Shown: one piece after another, positions 53,035 to 63,595 of the stretch
Position numbering within the stretch: position 1 is the first letter of the stretch
Layout of the letters: each line of letters begins with the position of its first letter
NCBI RefSeq assembly: GCF_042186555.1
Contig: NC_133329.1
Span: 187,709,206-187,773,205 of the forward strand
Direction of reading: 5' to 3'
DNA length: 64,000 bases
DNA from: Aquarana catesbeiana
Lineage: Eukaryota; Chordata; Amphibia; Anura; Ranidae
Translations under genes and position numbers: made by a program
Notes under the pieces: model-generated
Seen by the model: only the letters and a program-made list of their open reading frames with translations
Told to the model about the DNA's origin: nothing
Database searches by the model: none

Positions 53035-54455
53035 CAGGCCCGGACTGGGACAAAAAATAGGCCCGTGCATTTTAGACTGAGCAGGCAATTTTTCCATGGT
53101 CCGGGGTGGGTGGGGTGTCAGTCCTCCATGCTGTAATGATATAAATATAAAGGGGACTGCACTGTAATGTTTACAGTGCCCCTTTTCAGTGCAGTCCCCT
53201 TTATATTACAGTGTCCTTGCAATCATGCCCCTCCCTTTTACTCTCGACTCACTGTGCAGATCTCCAGCTCCTCCCGCCCCCTGCTTCCTTACATCAGAGT
53301 CCGCACAAACCTCCCTTACATCAGAGTCCGCACTGAGCCCCCTTACATCAGAATCCGCACTGAGGTCCCTCACATCAGAGTCCGCACAAAGCCCCCTTAC
53401 ATCAGAGTCTGCACAGAGGTCCCTTACATAAGAGTCCACACAGAGGTCCCTTACATCAGAGTCCGCACAGAGCCCCCTTACATCAGAGTCTGCACAGAGG
53501 TCCCTTACATCAGAGTCTGCACTTAGCCCCCTTACATCAGAGTCCACACAGAGGTCCCTTACATCAGAGTCTGCACTGAGCCCCCTTACATCAGAGTCCG
53601 CACTGAGCCCCCTTACATCAGAGGCCGCACAGGGGTCCCTTACATCAGAGTCCACACTGAGCCCCCTTACATCAGAGTCTGCACAGAGGTCCCTTACATC
53701 AGAGTCTGCACTGAGCCCCCTTACATAAGAGTCCGCACTGAGCCCCCTTACATCAGAGTCTGCACAGAGGTCCCTTACATCAGAGACCGCACTGGGCCCC
53801 TTTACATCAGAGTCCGCACTGAGCCCCCACTTACTGTAAGGGGGAGCTCTGTGGACTCTAACGTAAAGGGGAACGCTGATTTAAGGGGGTCTCTGCTCAT
53901 CAAAGCCCCCCTCTTGCATCAGAGTCCACAGAACACCCCTTAAATTAATTTTATATATGTACACTGGACTGGAAGGCAGGAGAGAGGGTGAGCTTACTCA
54001 CCCCAGGATGAGGCTCAGGAGCATTTTTTAATCTTGAGTTAAATCTTCCTTCACATCTCCCGGGGATGTGTGGGTGGGACGGACGCAGGGGCGTGGGCGG
54101 GGCAGACACAGGGGGTGTGGGCGTGGCAAACAGGAGTAGAGGGGTGGGAAGAGGAGGCGCAGTGTCTGAGCAGGCAGTGGAACTGTCAGCGTTGGCTGAG
54201 TTGTGTGTGAGAGAGACACACAGCTCAGCCGCTCAGCCAATCAGCCTCTAACGTAGTTGCACCGGAGCCTGGAGATGACACGGGCACGGCCGTTTAGCGG
54301 TGGGTGAGCGGCGGCCACGGCCTGTGTTAACCCTGTCCAGGCCGTGGGCGCCGCTTATCACCCGCTGTGCAGCCTGATCATCAACAGGCCACGGAGCGGG
54401 TTGCCCCAGCCCACCGGGCAAATGCCCGGTCTGCCCTATGGCCAGTCCGGGCCTG
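53035..54455. mobile_element. hAT-like element with an internal minisatellite
   Basis: Left terminus CAGGCCCGGACTGGGAC and right terminus GGCCAGTCCGGGCCTG are inverted. Flanks CCCCCATG (53027-53034) and CTCGCATG (54456-54463) match at 6 of 8 positions, a plausible decayed 8-bp duplication. The interior contains the 27-bp tandem array and GC-rich sequence; no transposase. Confidence 0.65.
53285..53835. repeat. Minisatellite, 27-bp unit, about 20 copies
   Basis: Unit CTTACATCAGAGTCCGCACT plus GAGCCCC, with alternate versions ending GAGGTCC. Because 27 is a multiple of three, the array is open in several frames on both strands and spells nine-residue repeats (for example YIRVRTEPP on the plus strand and SDVRGLSAD on the minus strand). 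These long open frames are by-products of the array. Confidence 0.85.
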
Positions 54456-54463
54456 CTCGCATG

Positions 54464-54850
54464 CTTCGGCATATATATATTATATATATTTTAGGAACAG
54501 GTTCCTTTAAGAAATGTTTTATTTTTTACTATTTTTTTTTGTATTTGCTTTGCAGGAATGGTATGTCTTACTGTTATACTGTAATGTTACTTTGTTTTAT
54601 TGTTAACCATCATTTGCTTAGCAGGTATGCCATTCAGTTGCAGCGCGGATTTATTTATCTTGACAGCAACAGCGTTTGCTCCCACGATACATAAAGCCAT
54701 GACTCCACTGCTGTAGGAGGTGATTTCACCACCACAGTTAAAAAAAGAGCATATATGCCGAAGGAGCGATTTGCTCCTAACTTTTGGGGTGGATGCCCCC
54801 ATGCTTCGGCATATATAAATGGTGCATATATGCCCATCATTAGAAGTGGG
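54464..54850 (+). repeat. piggyBac 3' unit, second copy
   Basis: GCCATTCAGTTGCAGCGCGG through CTTCGGCATATATAAATGG repeats the unit at 52801-53020 at high similarity. The two direct copies suggest a tandem duplication before the hAT-like insertion split the first copy. Confidence 0.65.
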
Positions 54851-55920
54851 TGGATGAAGGGAGGTATTCTAATGGTGGGCATACCCACCAATCAACCTCT
54901 TTTTTTCGTTCAGCCCACAGGCTGCATGAAAAAAAAGATTACAGTATATGCCCAACAAGGATCAGCAACGTACTGGTATGTTGCTGGACTTTGAGTGGTT
55001 ATAGCAGAATGATGCCTGCAGGTTTAGGTATCATCTTGGTATCATTCTTTTCAGCCAGCGGTCAGCTTTCATGTAAAAGCAATCCTAGCAGCCAATTAGC
55101 CTCTAGACTGCTTTTACAAGCAGTGGGAGGAAATGTCCCCCCCTCCCACCGTCTTCCATGTTTTTCTCTGGCTCTCCTGTCCCAACAGGGAACCTGAGAA
55201 TGCAGCCAGTGATTCGGCCAGCTGACCATAGAGCTGATCAGAGACCAGAATGGCTCCAAACATATCTATGGCCTAAGAAACCAAAAGCTATGAACATTTC
55301 ATGACTTAGATTTTGCCGGATGTAAACAGCGCCATTGGGAAATTGGGAAAGCATTTTATCACACCGATCTTGGTGTGGTCAGATGCTTTGAGGGCAGAGG
55401 AGAGATCTAGGGTCTAATAGACCCCAATTTTTTTCAAAAAAGAGTACCTGTCACTACCTATTGCTATAATAGGGGATATTTACATTCCCTGACATAACAA
55501 TAAAAATGATTAAAAAAAAAAAAAATGAAAGGAACAGTTTAAAAATAAGATAAAAAAGCAAAGGTGAACGCAAGCGTCGGTCTGGCGTCAAATGTAAACA
55601 GCAATTGCACCATGCATGTGAGGTATCACCGCGAAGGTCAGATCGAGGGCAGTAATTTTAGCAGTAGACATCCCCTGTAAATTTAAAGTGGTAACCTGTA
55701 AAGGCTTTGAAGGGCTTTTAAAAATGTATGTAGTTTGTCACCACTGCACGTTTGTACGCAATTTTAAAGCATGTCGTGTTTGGTATCCATGTACTCAGCC
55801 TAAGATCATCTTTTTTATTTCATCAAACATTTGGGCAATATAGTGTGTTTTAGTGCATTAAAATTAAAAGAAAAGAAAAATGTATTGTTTTTTCTTTTTT
55901 CAATTTTCAAAACTTTGTGA
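54851..55920 (+). other. Non-coding piggyBac-type 3' region
   Basis: No protein domain. Includes the hairpin-like GGTATTCTAATGGTGGGCAT region, CACACCGATCTTGGTGTGG, and an A-run near 55511. Confidence 0.4.
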
Positions 55921-56540
55921 CAAAAAAAGCGAGGTTTGCAAAATACTCACCATACCTCTCAGCAAATAGCTTGGGGTGTCTACTTTCCAAAATGGGGTCA
56001 TTTGGGGGGGGGGGGTTGTGCCACCTGGGCATTCCATGGCCTCCAAAACTGTGATAGGCAGTGAGGAGTGAAATCAAAAATTTACACCCTTAGAAACCCT
56101 GAAGGCGGCGCTTGGTTTTCGGGGTCCCGTTCGCATCTAGGCTCCCAAAAGTCTCACACATGTGGCATCCCCGTACTCAGGAGAAGCAACAGAATGCATT
56201 TTGGGGTGTAATTTCACATATGCCCATGGCATGTTTGAGCAATATATATTATTTAGTGACAACTTTGTGCAAAAAAAAAAAAATTGTCTTTTCCAGCAAC
56301 TTGTGTCACAATATAAAATATTCCATGGACTCGACATGCCTCTCAGCAAATAGCTTGGGGTGTCTACTTTCCAAAATGGGGTCATTTGGGGGGGGGTTTG
56401 AACTATCCTGGCATTTTACATTTAGAAGCTTATGTGTCACATAACCCACTGTTCTAACCACTTGAAGACAAAGCCCTTTCTGACACTTTTTGATTACATG
56501 AAAAAATATTTTTTTTTTTTGCAAGAAAATTACTGCATCT
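55921..56540 (+). repeat. Foldback arm left of DIRS copy 3
   Basis: Contains GGGGTGTCTACTTTCCAAAA (twice, 55975 and 56358), CACACATGTGGCATCCCCG and TTTTTGATTACATG. The whole arm is repeated in reverse complement at 60425-61060 and again directly at about 61085-61570. Confidence 0.8.
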
Positions 56541-56599
56541 GGGGGGGGGGGGGGGCACAATATCCCTAAGCCCCAACGGGCCTGAGACTATAAAGCTGC

Positions 56600-57829
56600 C
56601 TGCAACACGCTGTGGCCAAAAACAGTCTCCTTTTGAGATCTAACATCCACCTGGTAAAACCTGGTGAACGTATGAACTGAAGACCAAGCATCCTCTTTGC
56701 AAACCTGAGCCATAGACACCTGTTGGCGTACTGCCCATGATGCATTAACCCCTCTAGTGGAGTGTGCTTTTAAATCCCAAGGTGGAACCTTGCGCTTTAA
56801 TCCATACGCCTGGATAATAGTCTGGCGAATCCACCTAGATATAGTTGAACTTGTTGCTGTCCTTTCTTAGGACCCTCTGGCAGGACAAAAAAACAGTCAG
56901 TCTTCCGAAAGGGAGCTGACATTTTCAAGTAAACTTTGATCGCCCTCACCACATCCAGTGAGTGAAGCGACCTTTCCTCCCTAGTCTTAGGGTTTGGAAA
57001 AAAGGAAGGTAAAATGATATCCTGATTCAAATGAAATTTGGAAACCACCTTCTGTCCTGATGAAGAATCAAAAAAGGTTCCTTGCAAGAAAGGGCAGCCA
57101 ATTCTGACACCCTTCTAGCCGATGGTATAGCCACCAAAAAAAAACAATTTTCTGGTCAATAGGACAAAAGGAATATGCCTAATAGGTTCAAACGGTTGAC
57201 TCTGTAAGGCTGACAGCACCAAATTTAGGTCCCAGGGACATAAAGGCAGTTTAACCGGCGGCCTCAGGTGTGTTACTCCCTTGACAAAGGTTCGCACCAA
57301 AGAATGGGATGCAATTGGTCTCTGGAAAAAAAAAACGATAAGGCCAAAATCTGTCCTTTAATTGTCCCTAAAGCCAGCTGCAAGTCTACTCCTGCTTGAA
57401 GAAAGGCAAGAACTCTTCCAATCGTATACCTACGAGGGTTCCATTTCCTTTTTCACACCAAGAAATGTATGACTTCCAGAACCTATAATAGATAGCTCTA
57501 GAAACCGACTTTCTAGCGTTTATCAAAGTAGACAAGATTGAACCCATAATACCACGGTCTTTCAATAGTCTGGTCTCAATAGCCAAGCCATCAAATTCAG
57601 CAACCGTAAAGAAGGATGGAATATGGGTCCTTGAGACAACAGGTCTGGATGGCATGGAAGGACCAATGGGTCCCCCATTGCCAACTTCACAATCTCCGAG
57701 TACCATGATCTCCGGGGCCACGCTGGGGCCACTAGGATCACTGGCTTCCGTTCCTCCTGTATTCTGCGTAGTAAGTGCAGCAGAATTTGGATCGGAGGGA
57801 AGGCATATATCAGAGAATACTGATCCCAA
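56600..57829 (-). pseudogene. DIRS tyrosine recombinase, copy 3
   Basis: 57829-57386 carries EFDGLAIETRLLKDRGIMGS and STLINARKSVSRAIYYRFWK. 57300-57115 carries VRTFVKGVTHLRPPVKLPLC. 57087-56797 carries KVVSKFHLNQDIILPSFF and AIKVYLKM. The catalytic end, about 56765-56640, gives KAHSTRGVNASWA, AQVCKEDAWSS and HTFTRFYQVDV, with HxxR and Tyr in one frame. Frameshifts occur between these pieces. Confidence 0.8.
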
Positions 57830-57967
57830 GGAACTACTAATGCGTCTATCCCGACAGCAAGCGGATCCTTGGTCCTGGATACAAACCTGTCCAGCTTGGC
57901 ATTGAATCAGGATACCAGCAGATCCACATCCAGGGTCCCCCAGTGTTGACAGATCTGTAGAAAAACC

Positions 57968-58600
57968 TTAGGATGCTGGGACCATTCCCCTGGCAACAAT
58001 TTCTGGCGACTTAGGAAATCTGCCTGCTAATTGTCCACCCCCGTTATAAACACTGCCGAAAGAAACGGCACATGTTTTTCTGCCCAAGTCAATATATGAT
58101 TTACTTCTCTTTGGGCTGCCCGACTCCTGGTACCTCCCTCGTGGTTGATATATGCCACTACCATGGAGTTGTCGGACAGGACTCGGACAGGAAGATCCCG
58201 CAATCTGGATGTCCAGAATCGCAGAGCCAGACGAGCTGCCTGAATCTCCAATAGATTGATGGGCAGGGTCCTTTCTGTCTGGGACCATATTCCCTGAACA
58301 GACGCCTCCTCCAGGACTGCTCCCCAGCCGAGAAGACTGGCGTCTGTAGTTACCACTTTCCAGGCTGCTGGTGGGAAAGATTTCCCTTTTTTCAAATTGC
58401 TGGTTCTTAACCACCAAGAGAGGTTCTATAGTACCTGTGGAGATAGAACCATAGGTTGATCCAAGGTTCGAGCAGACTTGTCCCAGGCTTTTAGAATACT
58501 GTTCTGGAACACTCTGGAGTGGAACTGTGCATATGGCACTGCGTTGAAGGACGACACCATCTTGCCCAGCAACCTCATGCACAGCCGAATAGAAGGTGTT
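57968..58600 (-). pseudogene. DIRS RNase H domain, copy 3
   Basis: 58395-58027 reads VVTTDASLLGWGAVLEE, RTLPINLLEIQAARLALRF, VLSDNSMVVAYINHEGG and AVFITGVDN, giving the Asp-Glu-Asp catalytic set. It lies in a different frame from the RT, with a frameshift near 58600. The long open frame 58816-57968 in another phase reads through the same DNA and is not the protein. Confidence 0.8.
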
Positions 58601-58605
58601 GGTTC

Positions 58606-59463
58606 TTATTTCACCTTCCGGACGAGTTCCACTATGGCGACGACCTTTAAGGGGGGCAGAAACACCTTTTCTTGGACAGTGTCCGAAACCAGACCCAGAT
58701 ACACCAAGGCTAGGGTCGGACAAAGTGCTGACTTGTCCACATTTAGAATCCAACCTAGGCGTTGTAAAACCCGTACTGTTCTTGACACGTTTTGAACCCA
58801 TATGGGGCAAGAGCAATCCCTTAGGAGAAGATCGTCCAGATATCCTACTACGGAAACCTTCTGAGACCTTAGGGAAGCCAACACTGGGGCCAGAATCTTT
58901 GTGAAAACCCTGGGGGCCGTGGCCAGACCGAATGGTAGTGCCACAAATTGGAAATGACTGCCCTCTATTGCGAAACGTAGGAACCTTTGATGTGGACCGA
59001 AGATCGGCACATGAAGTAACGCGTCCTTGATATCTATGGACGCTAAATAATCCCCTTTTCTTAGAGATTTTATTATTGAACGAACCGACTCCATACGGAA
59101 GGACCGGACGTCTACAAAGAGGTTGAGAGCCTTGAGGTCCAAAATGGGTCTTACTTCCTCATTTTGTTTCGCACGGTGAAAAGGTTTGAGTAAAACCCCT
59201 TGAATCTTTCCTCGTGTGGAACCTTTACAATTACCCCCTGCTTCAGCAGATGCTGTAAAGCTAGGAAAAGGGAACTTCTTTTCTCTGGATCCGACGGAAC
59301 CCTTGAGTACAGAAACTGATTTGGGGGGGATTTCCCAGAACTCTATTCTGTAACCGTATTTTATAGTGGAAATGACCCATCTGTCTTGGACCAGTTCTTC
59401 CCAGGCATCCACAAACAGCCAAAGCCTGCCCCCCCACCCGTGAGAGCGGGGGCGCCCCTTCAC
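58606..59463 (-). pseudogene. DIRS reverse transcriptase, copy 3
   Basis: A continuous 285-codon frame with VRPILDLKALNLFVDVRSF, LASIDIKDALLHVPIFGPH, VALPFGLATAPRVFTKILAP and the intact catalytic GYLDDLLLRD. The fingers region has an altered segment (FPSFTASAEAGGNCKGST) suggesting a compensated frameshift. The RT core looks complete, but the downstream RNase H is out of frame. Confidence 0.82.
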
Positions 59464-59816
59464 AAGGTAGACTTGGAGTTGGGCTTGGGTGGCTTTTGGA
59501 TCCAGGGTTTCTTCTGACCCTGGGGTCTTTTAAACCCAGACGGCTGAGGCTGTCGATACCGCTTAGGGGAAGAAGCACTGGGTCCTGGAGCAATGGGAAT
59601 TTTATAAGAGGGTTGCTTCCCTTTCTTTTTAATAGGGAGCAGGGCACTCTTTCCTCCAGAGATCTTTTGGATATATTTATCCAGATCCTCGCCAAAGAAA
59701 CGGGCTCCATGGAATGGAAAAGCTGCGAGTAGCCTTTTGCATGGCGCCTCAGCAGACCAGTTCTTTAGCCACAAGACTCTGCGCATATGGATTGACAGTA
59801 ACGCAAAACGAGACAT
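59460..59816 (-). pseudogene. DIRS gag-like ORF1, C-terminal part, copy 3
   Basis: Matches the C-terminal third of copy 2 ORF1: RRVLWLKNWSAEAPCKRLLA, FFGEDLDKYIQKISGGKSAL and a basic, proline-rich tail (KKKGKQPSYK, GFKRPQGQKKPW). Upstream of 59816 the sequence passes into leader-like DNA, so about two thirds of ORF1 has been deleted. Confidence 0.8.
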
Positions 59817-60280
59817 TTGCTGGATTGCTGAGGACCTTCAAGGACTGGGTCCCCCATTTCTTGGGGTCCACACCCCTGGACCTGTAAAGCACCCTTTCTG
59901 GTTTACCTTGGGCAAGTTTGACCAGGAATACCAACTTAACAAGGGTCCAGCGCCTATATAGGACATGTTACAAGCAAAACCTCGCTCTTGAACTGAGGCT
60001 CGGGTACCATCCACTTTAGCTTTAGTTATGCCATCTGAATGGATCTGATTATAACGTCCTCACTGGGACATCATTGAAGAATTTTGAAGAGCTTCAACAG
60101 CCATGACCATCACCTTCAAGACACTGGCAAAAAAACTGAGGTACTTCCGGTATAGGAGGGGTTATATGGGAGGAACCGTCTTACTATTGGTTGCCAGTGT
60201 CCAATCACCTAAAGGTAGCGTATAACCCAAATAGTCATTATTATGGTGCTCTGTGTCCCATGATGTACGATAAAGAAAGC
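59817..60280 (-). other. DIRS copy 3 leader and 5' terminus
   Basis: Shares with the other leaders a GAGGCTCGGGTACCATCC segment and GAGGTACTTCC/GGAGGGGTTATATGG. Ends CTCTGTGTCCCATGATGTAC followed by GATAAAG. Confidence 0.6.
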
Positions 60281-60424
60281 GTGTTTTTTCCCCAAAAAAT
60301 GCGTTTGAAAAATCGCTGCGCAAATACTGTGTAAAAAAAAAAAAAAAAATGAAACACCCCCCATTTTAATCTGTAGGGCCTTTGCTTTAAAAAAATATAT
60401 AATGTTTGGGGGTTCAAAGTAATT
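60281..60424. other. Junction between DIRS copy 3 and right foldback arm
   Basis: Short unassigned DNA with an A17 run at about 60332. Confidence 0.4.
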
Positions 60425-61570
60425 TTCTTGCAAAAAAAAAAATTTTTTTCATGTAATCAAAAAGTGTCAGAAAGGGCTTTGTCTTCAAGTGGTTAGAAGA
60501 GTGGGTTATGTGACAGATAAGCTTCTAAATGTAAAATGCCAGGACAGCTCAAACCCCCCCCCCCCAAATGACCCCATTTTGGAAAGTAGACACCCCAAGC
60601 TATTTGCTGAGAGGCATGTCGAGTCCATGGAATATTTTATATTGTGACACAAGTTGCTGGAAAAGACAATTTTTTTTTTTTTTTTTGCACAAAGTTGTCA
60701 CTAAATGATATATTGCTCAAAAATGCCATGGGCATATGTGAAATTACACCCCAAAATGCATTCTGTTGCTTCTCCTGAGTACAGGGATGCCACATGTGTG
60801 AGACTTTTTGGGAGCCTAGATGCGAACGGGACACCGAAAACCAAGCACCGCCTTCAGGGTTTCTAAGGGTGTAAATTTTTAATTTCACTCCTCACTGCCT
60901 ATCACAGTTTCGGAGGCCATGGAATGCCCAGATGGCACAACCCTCCCCCCCCCCAATGACCCCATTTTGGAAAGTAGACACCCCAAGCTATTTGCTGAGA
61001 GGTATGGTGAGTATTTTGCAGACCTCGCTTTTTGTCACAAAGTTTTGAAAATTGAAAAAAGAAAAAACAATACATTTTTCTTTTCTTTCTTCATTTTCAA
61101 AAACAAATGAGAGCTGCAAAATACTCACCATGCCTCTCAGCAAATAGCTTGGGGTGTCTACTTTCCAAAATGGGGTCATTTGGGTGGGGGGGGGTTGTGC
61201 CATCTGGGCATTTTATGGCCTTCAAAATTGTGATAGGTAGTGAGGAGTGAAATAAAAAATTTACGCCCTTAGAAATCCTGAAGGCGGTGATTGGTTTTCA
61301 GGGCCCCGTACGCAGCTAGGCTCCCAAAAAGTCCCACACATGTGGTATCCCCATACTCAGAAGCAGCAGAATGTATTTTGGGGTGCAATTTCACATATGC
61401 CCATGGCCTGTGTGAGCAATATATCATTTAGTGACAACTTTTTGTAATTTTTTTTTGTTGTCATTATTCAATCACTTGGGGCAAAAAAATTAAATATTCA
61501 ATGGGCTCAACATGCCCCTCAGCAATTTCCTTGGGGTGTCTACTTTCCAAAATGGGGTCATTGGGGGGGG
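60425..61570. repeat. Foldback repeat: inverted arm (to about 61060) and direct arm (61085-61570)
   Basis: 60425-61060 is the reverse complement of 55921-56540 (CATGTAATCAAAAAGTGTCAG, CCATTTTGGAAAGTAGACACC twice). 61085-61570 repeats the same text in the original direction (AGCTTGGGGTGTCTACTTTCC, CACACATGTGGTATCCCCAT). The result is a palindrome centred near 61070, with DIRS copy 3 between the first two arms. Confidence 0.8.
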
Positions 61571-62041
61571 GGTGTACTGCCCTGCCATTTTAGCACCTCA
61601 AGAAATGAGATAGGCAGTCATAAACTTATAGCTGTGTAAATTCCAGAAAATGTACCCTAGTTTGTAGACGCTATAACTTGCGCAAACCAATAAATATACG
61701 CTTATTGACATTTTTTTACCAAAGACATGTGGCTGAATACATTTTGGCCTAAATGTATGACTAAAATTGAGTTTATTGGATTTTTTTTATAACAAAAAGT
61801 GGAAAATGTTATTTTTTTCAAAATTTTCATCTTTTTCTGTTTATAGCGCAAAAAATAAAAACCGCAGAGGTGATCAAATACCATCAAAAGAAAGCTTTAT
61901 TTGTGGGAAAATGGACGCAAATTTCGTTTGGGTACAGCATTGCATGACCGCACAATTAGCAGTTAAAGCGACGCAGTGCCAAATTGTAAAAAGTGCTCTG
62001 GTCAGGAAGGGGGTAAAACCTTCCGGGGCTGAGGTGGTTAA
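61571..62041 (+). repeat. piggyBac-type right end with TTAA
   Basis: Reads GCGCAAAAAATAAAAACCGC, AAAGAAAGCTTTATTTGTGG, GTCAGGAAGGGGGTAAAACC and ends GGGGCTGAGGTGGTTAA. The same phrases occur at 63313-63500 in the MITE described below. TTAA at 62038-62041 directly adjoins the Penelope repeat. Confidence 0.6.
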
Positions 62042-62525
62042 TCTTAATAAATTTTGATATTTACTGATTTACACTATGGAGAGCCGTCTTTTCATTTTTC
62101 TGGGTCCCTCCTGCTGACTGCCTTATGTGCCTACCAGACGGAGCCATCCTATCTGTCTCTCTCTATATGGGGAAGTCGTGCTGTGATGGTACGGGCATCA
62201 GGTTGATTTACAAGCTTATACAAAGCTTGCCCTTTGGTAAGCGTGCAATTTATTCGGTGGCGGATTTTTTTCACATGGTGACATCTGTGGAGCTGCAAAT
62301 CCTTATTGCACCTTTACGGAACATCACTTGATTTTTTGTTTGGACTCTATTTTACTGTTGGGACTTTATATATGTATGTCTTTTTATCACATTATCACCT
62401 TGATTTTTATAGTACTTGTTTTTGACACACTTATGGGTCCATCAGGGATCTTTTTACACATTATTTCACAATTCATATTTATGTTTATTTTTAGTGCAGT
62501 TCACGTTTTTTACTATTTACCAGAG
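62042..62525 (+). repeat. Penelope-type terminal repeat, forward copy
   Basis: Inverted partner of 39895-40460. Starts at the TTAA of the piggyBac end, so its 5' part (the segment up to the TTAA) is missing here. Confidence 0.65.
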
Positions 62526-62762
62526 GTTTTGTGCACTCTTTGTTTATCAATTTTTTAGGCCTCAAAGTTCATTCACACCTAGGAGATCTGAATCACAAGC
62601 GAAATCGCTACGATTCTGCCCGCAACTCCAAATTGTGGCAAAACGTGGGGCGCGTTTGGGATGCCATTCCTTCTTAATGGCACCCCAATCGTGGTGCAAT
62701 TTTATTTTGATAAATAGCATGACAATTGCGGAAAAATCGTACCATCACTAGGGTGCCATTAA

Positions 62763-63500
62763 CCACATGCCGACCGGGCCATAGCCGAAAGACGGCTACA
62801 GCGCGGTCGGCTTATTCTCGGTGGGCGTCCACGGATGGCCTTACAGAATTGCGCTCCCATGCGCCCCCTGGGGCATGCACCCAGGAACATCCGTGACCGC
62901 CGGGTCTGGGGGACACGGCGGATCACGGTAAATTGCCGCTGATAGCGTCTGTTTACCACGTGATCGCTCCGTCAAATGACAGAGCATCACTTGTAAACAA
63001 ACCGGCGTCATGTCATCACGCTGGTTCCTCCCTCCCCTCTCTGTACCGATCGGTACAGTGTGAGAGGAGAGAGGGAGAAATAGTTTGCAGCGCTGTGGGC
63101 ACTACAGATCCACACCCACAGCGCTGCTCAGTGGCAATACTCTGGCAATACTCTGGCAATACTCTGCAATACTCTGCCAACACTCTGCCAACACTCTGCC
63201 AATACTCTACCAATACTCTGCCAATACTCTGCCAATACTCTGCAATAAATTTTAACAGAACCAAATAATTTTATTTTTTTTTTTACCGAATTTTCAGTCT
63301 TTTTTGATTTATAGCGCAAAAAATAAAAAAACCCAGCGGAGATTAAATACCACCAAAAGAAAGCTCTATTTGTGTGAAAAAAAGGACAAACATTTCAAAT
63401 GGGTACAGTGTTGCATGAATGAGTAATTGTCATTCAAAGTGTGAGAGCACCAAAAGCTAAAAATTGGTCTGGTTAGGAAGGGGGTTTAAGTGCCCAGTGG
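62763..63500. mobile_element. piggyBac-type MITE at TTAA (about 740 bp)
   Basis: TTAA at 62759-62762 and 63501-63504 flank CCACATGCCGACCGGGCC on the left and AAGTGCCCAGTGG on the right. The CCAC...GTGG termini and TTAA duplication are as expected for piggyBac. An extra GTGGTTAA follows on the right. It contains the 11-bp tandem array. Confidence 0.7.
63129..63247. repeat. 11-bp tandem repeat inside the MITE
   Basis: About ten copies of CCAATACTCTG and near variants (GCAATACTCTG, CCAACACTCTG). Confidence 0.8.
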
Positions 63501-63595
63501 TTAAGTGGTTAAGAAGTAATGGCATCGCAAACGACCCTCGTTTTGGAATAGTGGGCAGAATCTCGGCGATAAACTGCCTAGGTGTGAAAAGAGCC

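Larger units (their letters stand above)
56560..60280 (-). mobile_element. DIRS retrotransposon copy 3, lacking its 3' end and part of gag
   Basis: Minus-strand DIRS. The 5' terminus is at about 60280 (CTCTGTGTCCCATGATGTAC plus a GATAAAG stretch). Contains the C-terminal part of gag (59816-59460), RT (59463-58606), RNase H (58395-58027) and recombinase (57829-56600). The internal complementary region and 3' inverted repeat are missing: the left edge abuts a G-rich run near 56540-56560. The first two thirds of gag are deleted. Confidence 0.85.
40526..62041 (+). mobile_element. piggyBac-type transposon remnant with many nested insertions
   Basis: A plus-strand piggyBac transposase gene is split into 40686-41306 and about 51086-52550 by an L1. 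Downstream non-coding parts continue through 55.9 kb and, after foldback sequence and DIRS copy 3, end at TTAA 62038-62041 with CTTCCGGGGCTGAGGTGG before it. This end resembles the piggyBac-type MITE end at 63500. TTAA is the piggyBac target. The left end is not clear, so total extent and unity are inferred. Confidence 0.5.
62555..63595. mobile_element. Small MITE with AGGTGTGAA-type ends, split by a piggyBac MITE
   Basis: Left part begins near TTCATTCACACCTAGGAG and right part ends near CCTAGGTGTGAAAAGAGCC, an inverted pair. Internal text also mirrors: GATGCCATTCCTTCTTAATGG versus CCATTAAGAAGTAATGGCATC (joined across the insertion). No coding sequence. Confidence 0.55.

Noticed and set aside
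53206..53655. 149-codon minus-strand open frame with SDVRGLSAD-type repeats that looks like a repeat protein
   Set aside because: It is a translation of the 27-bp minisatellite, which is open in several frames on both strands.
53285..53835. CRISPR-like regular array
   Set aside because: Units are contiguous tandem repeats without unique spacers, and the DNA is vertebrate.
58606..58816. 282-codon frame 58816-57968 over the DIRS copy 3 RNase H
   Set aside because: The RNase H motifs are in the 58395-58027 frame; this long frame is out of phase.
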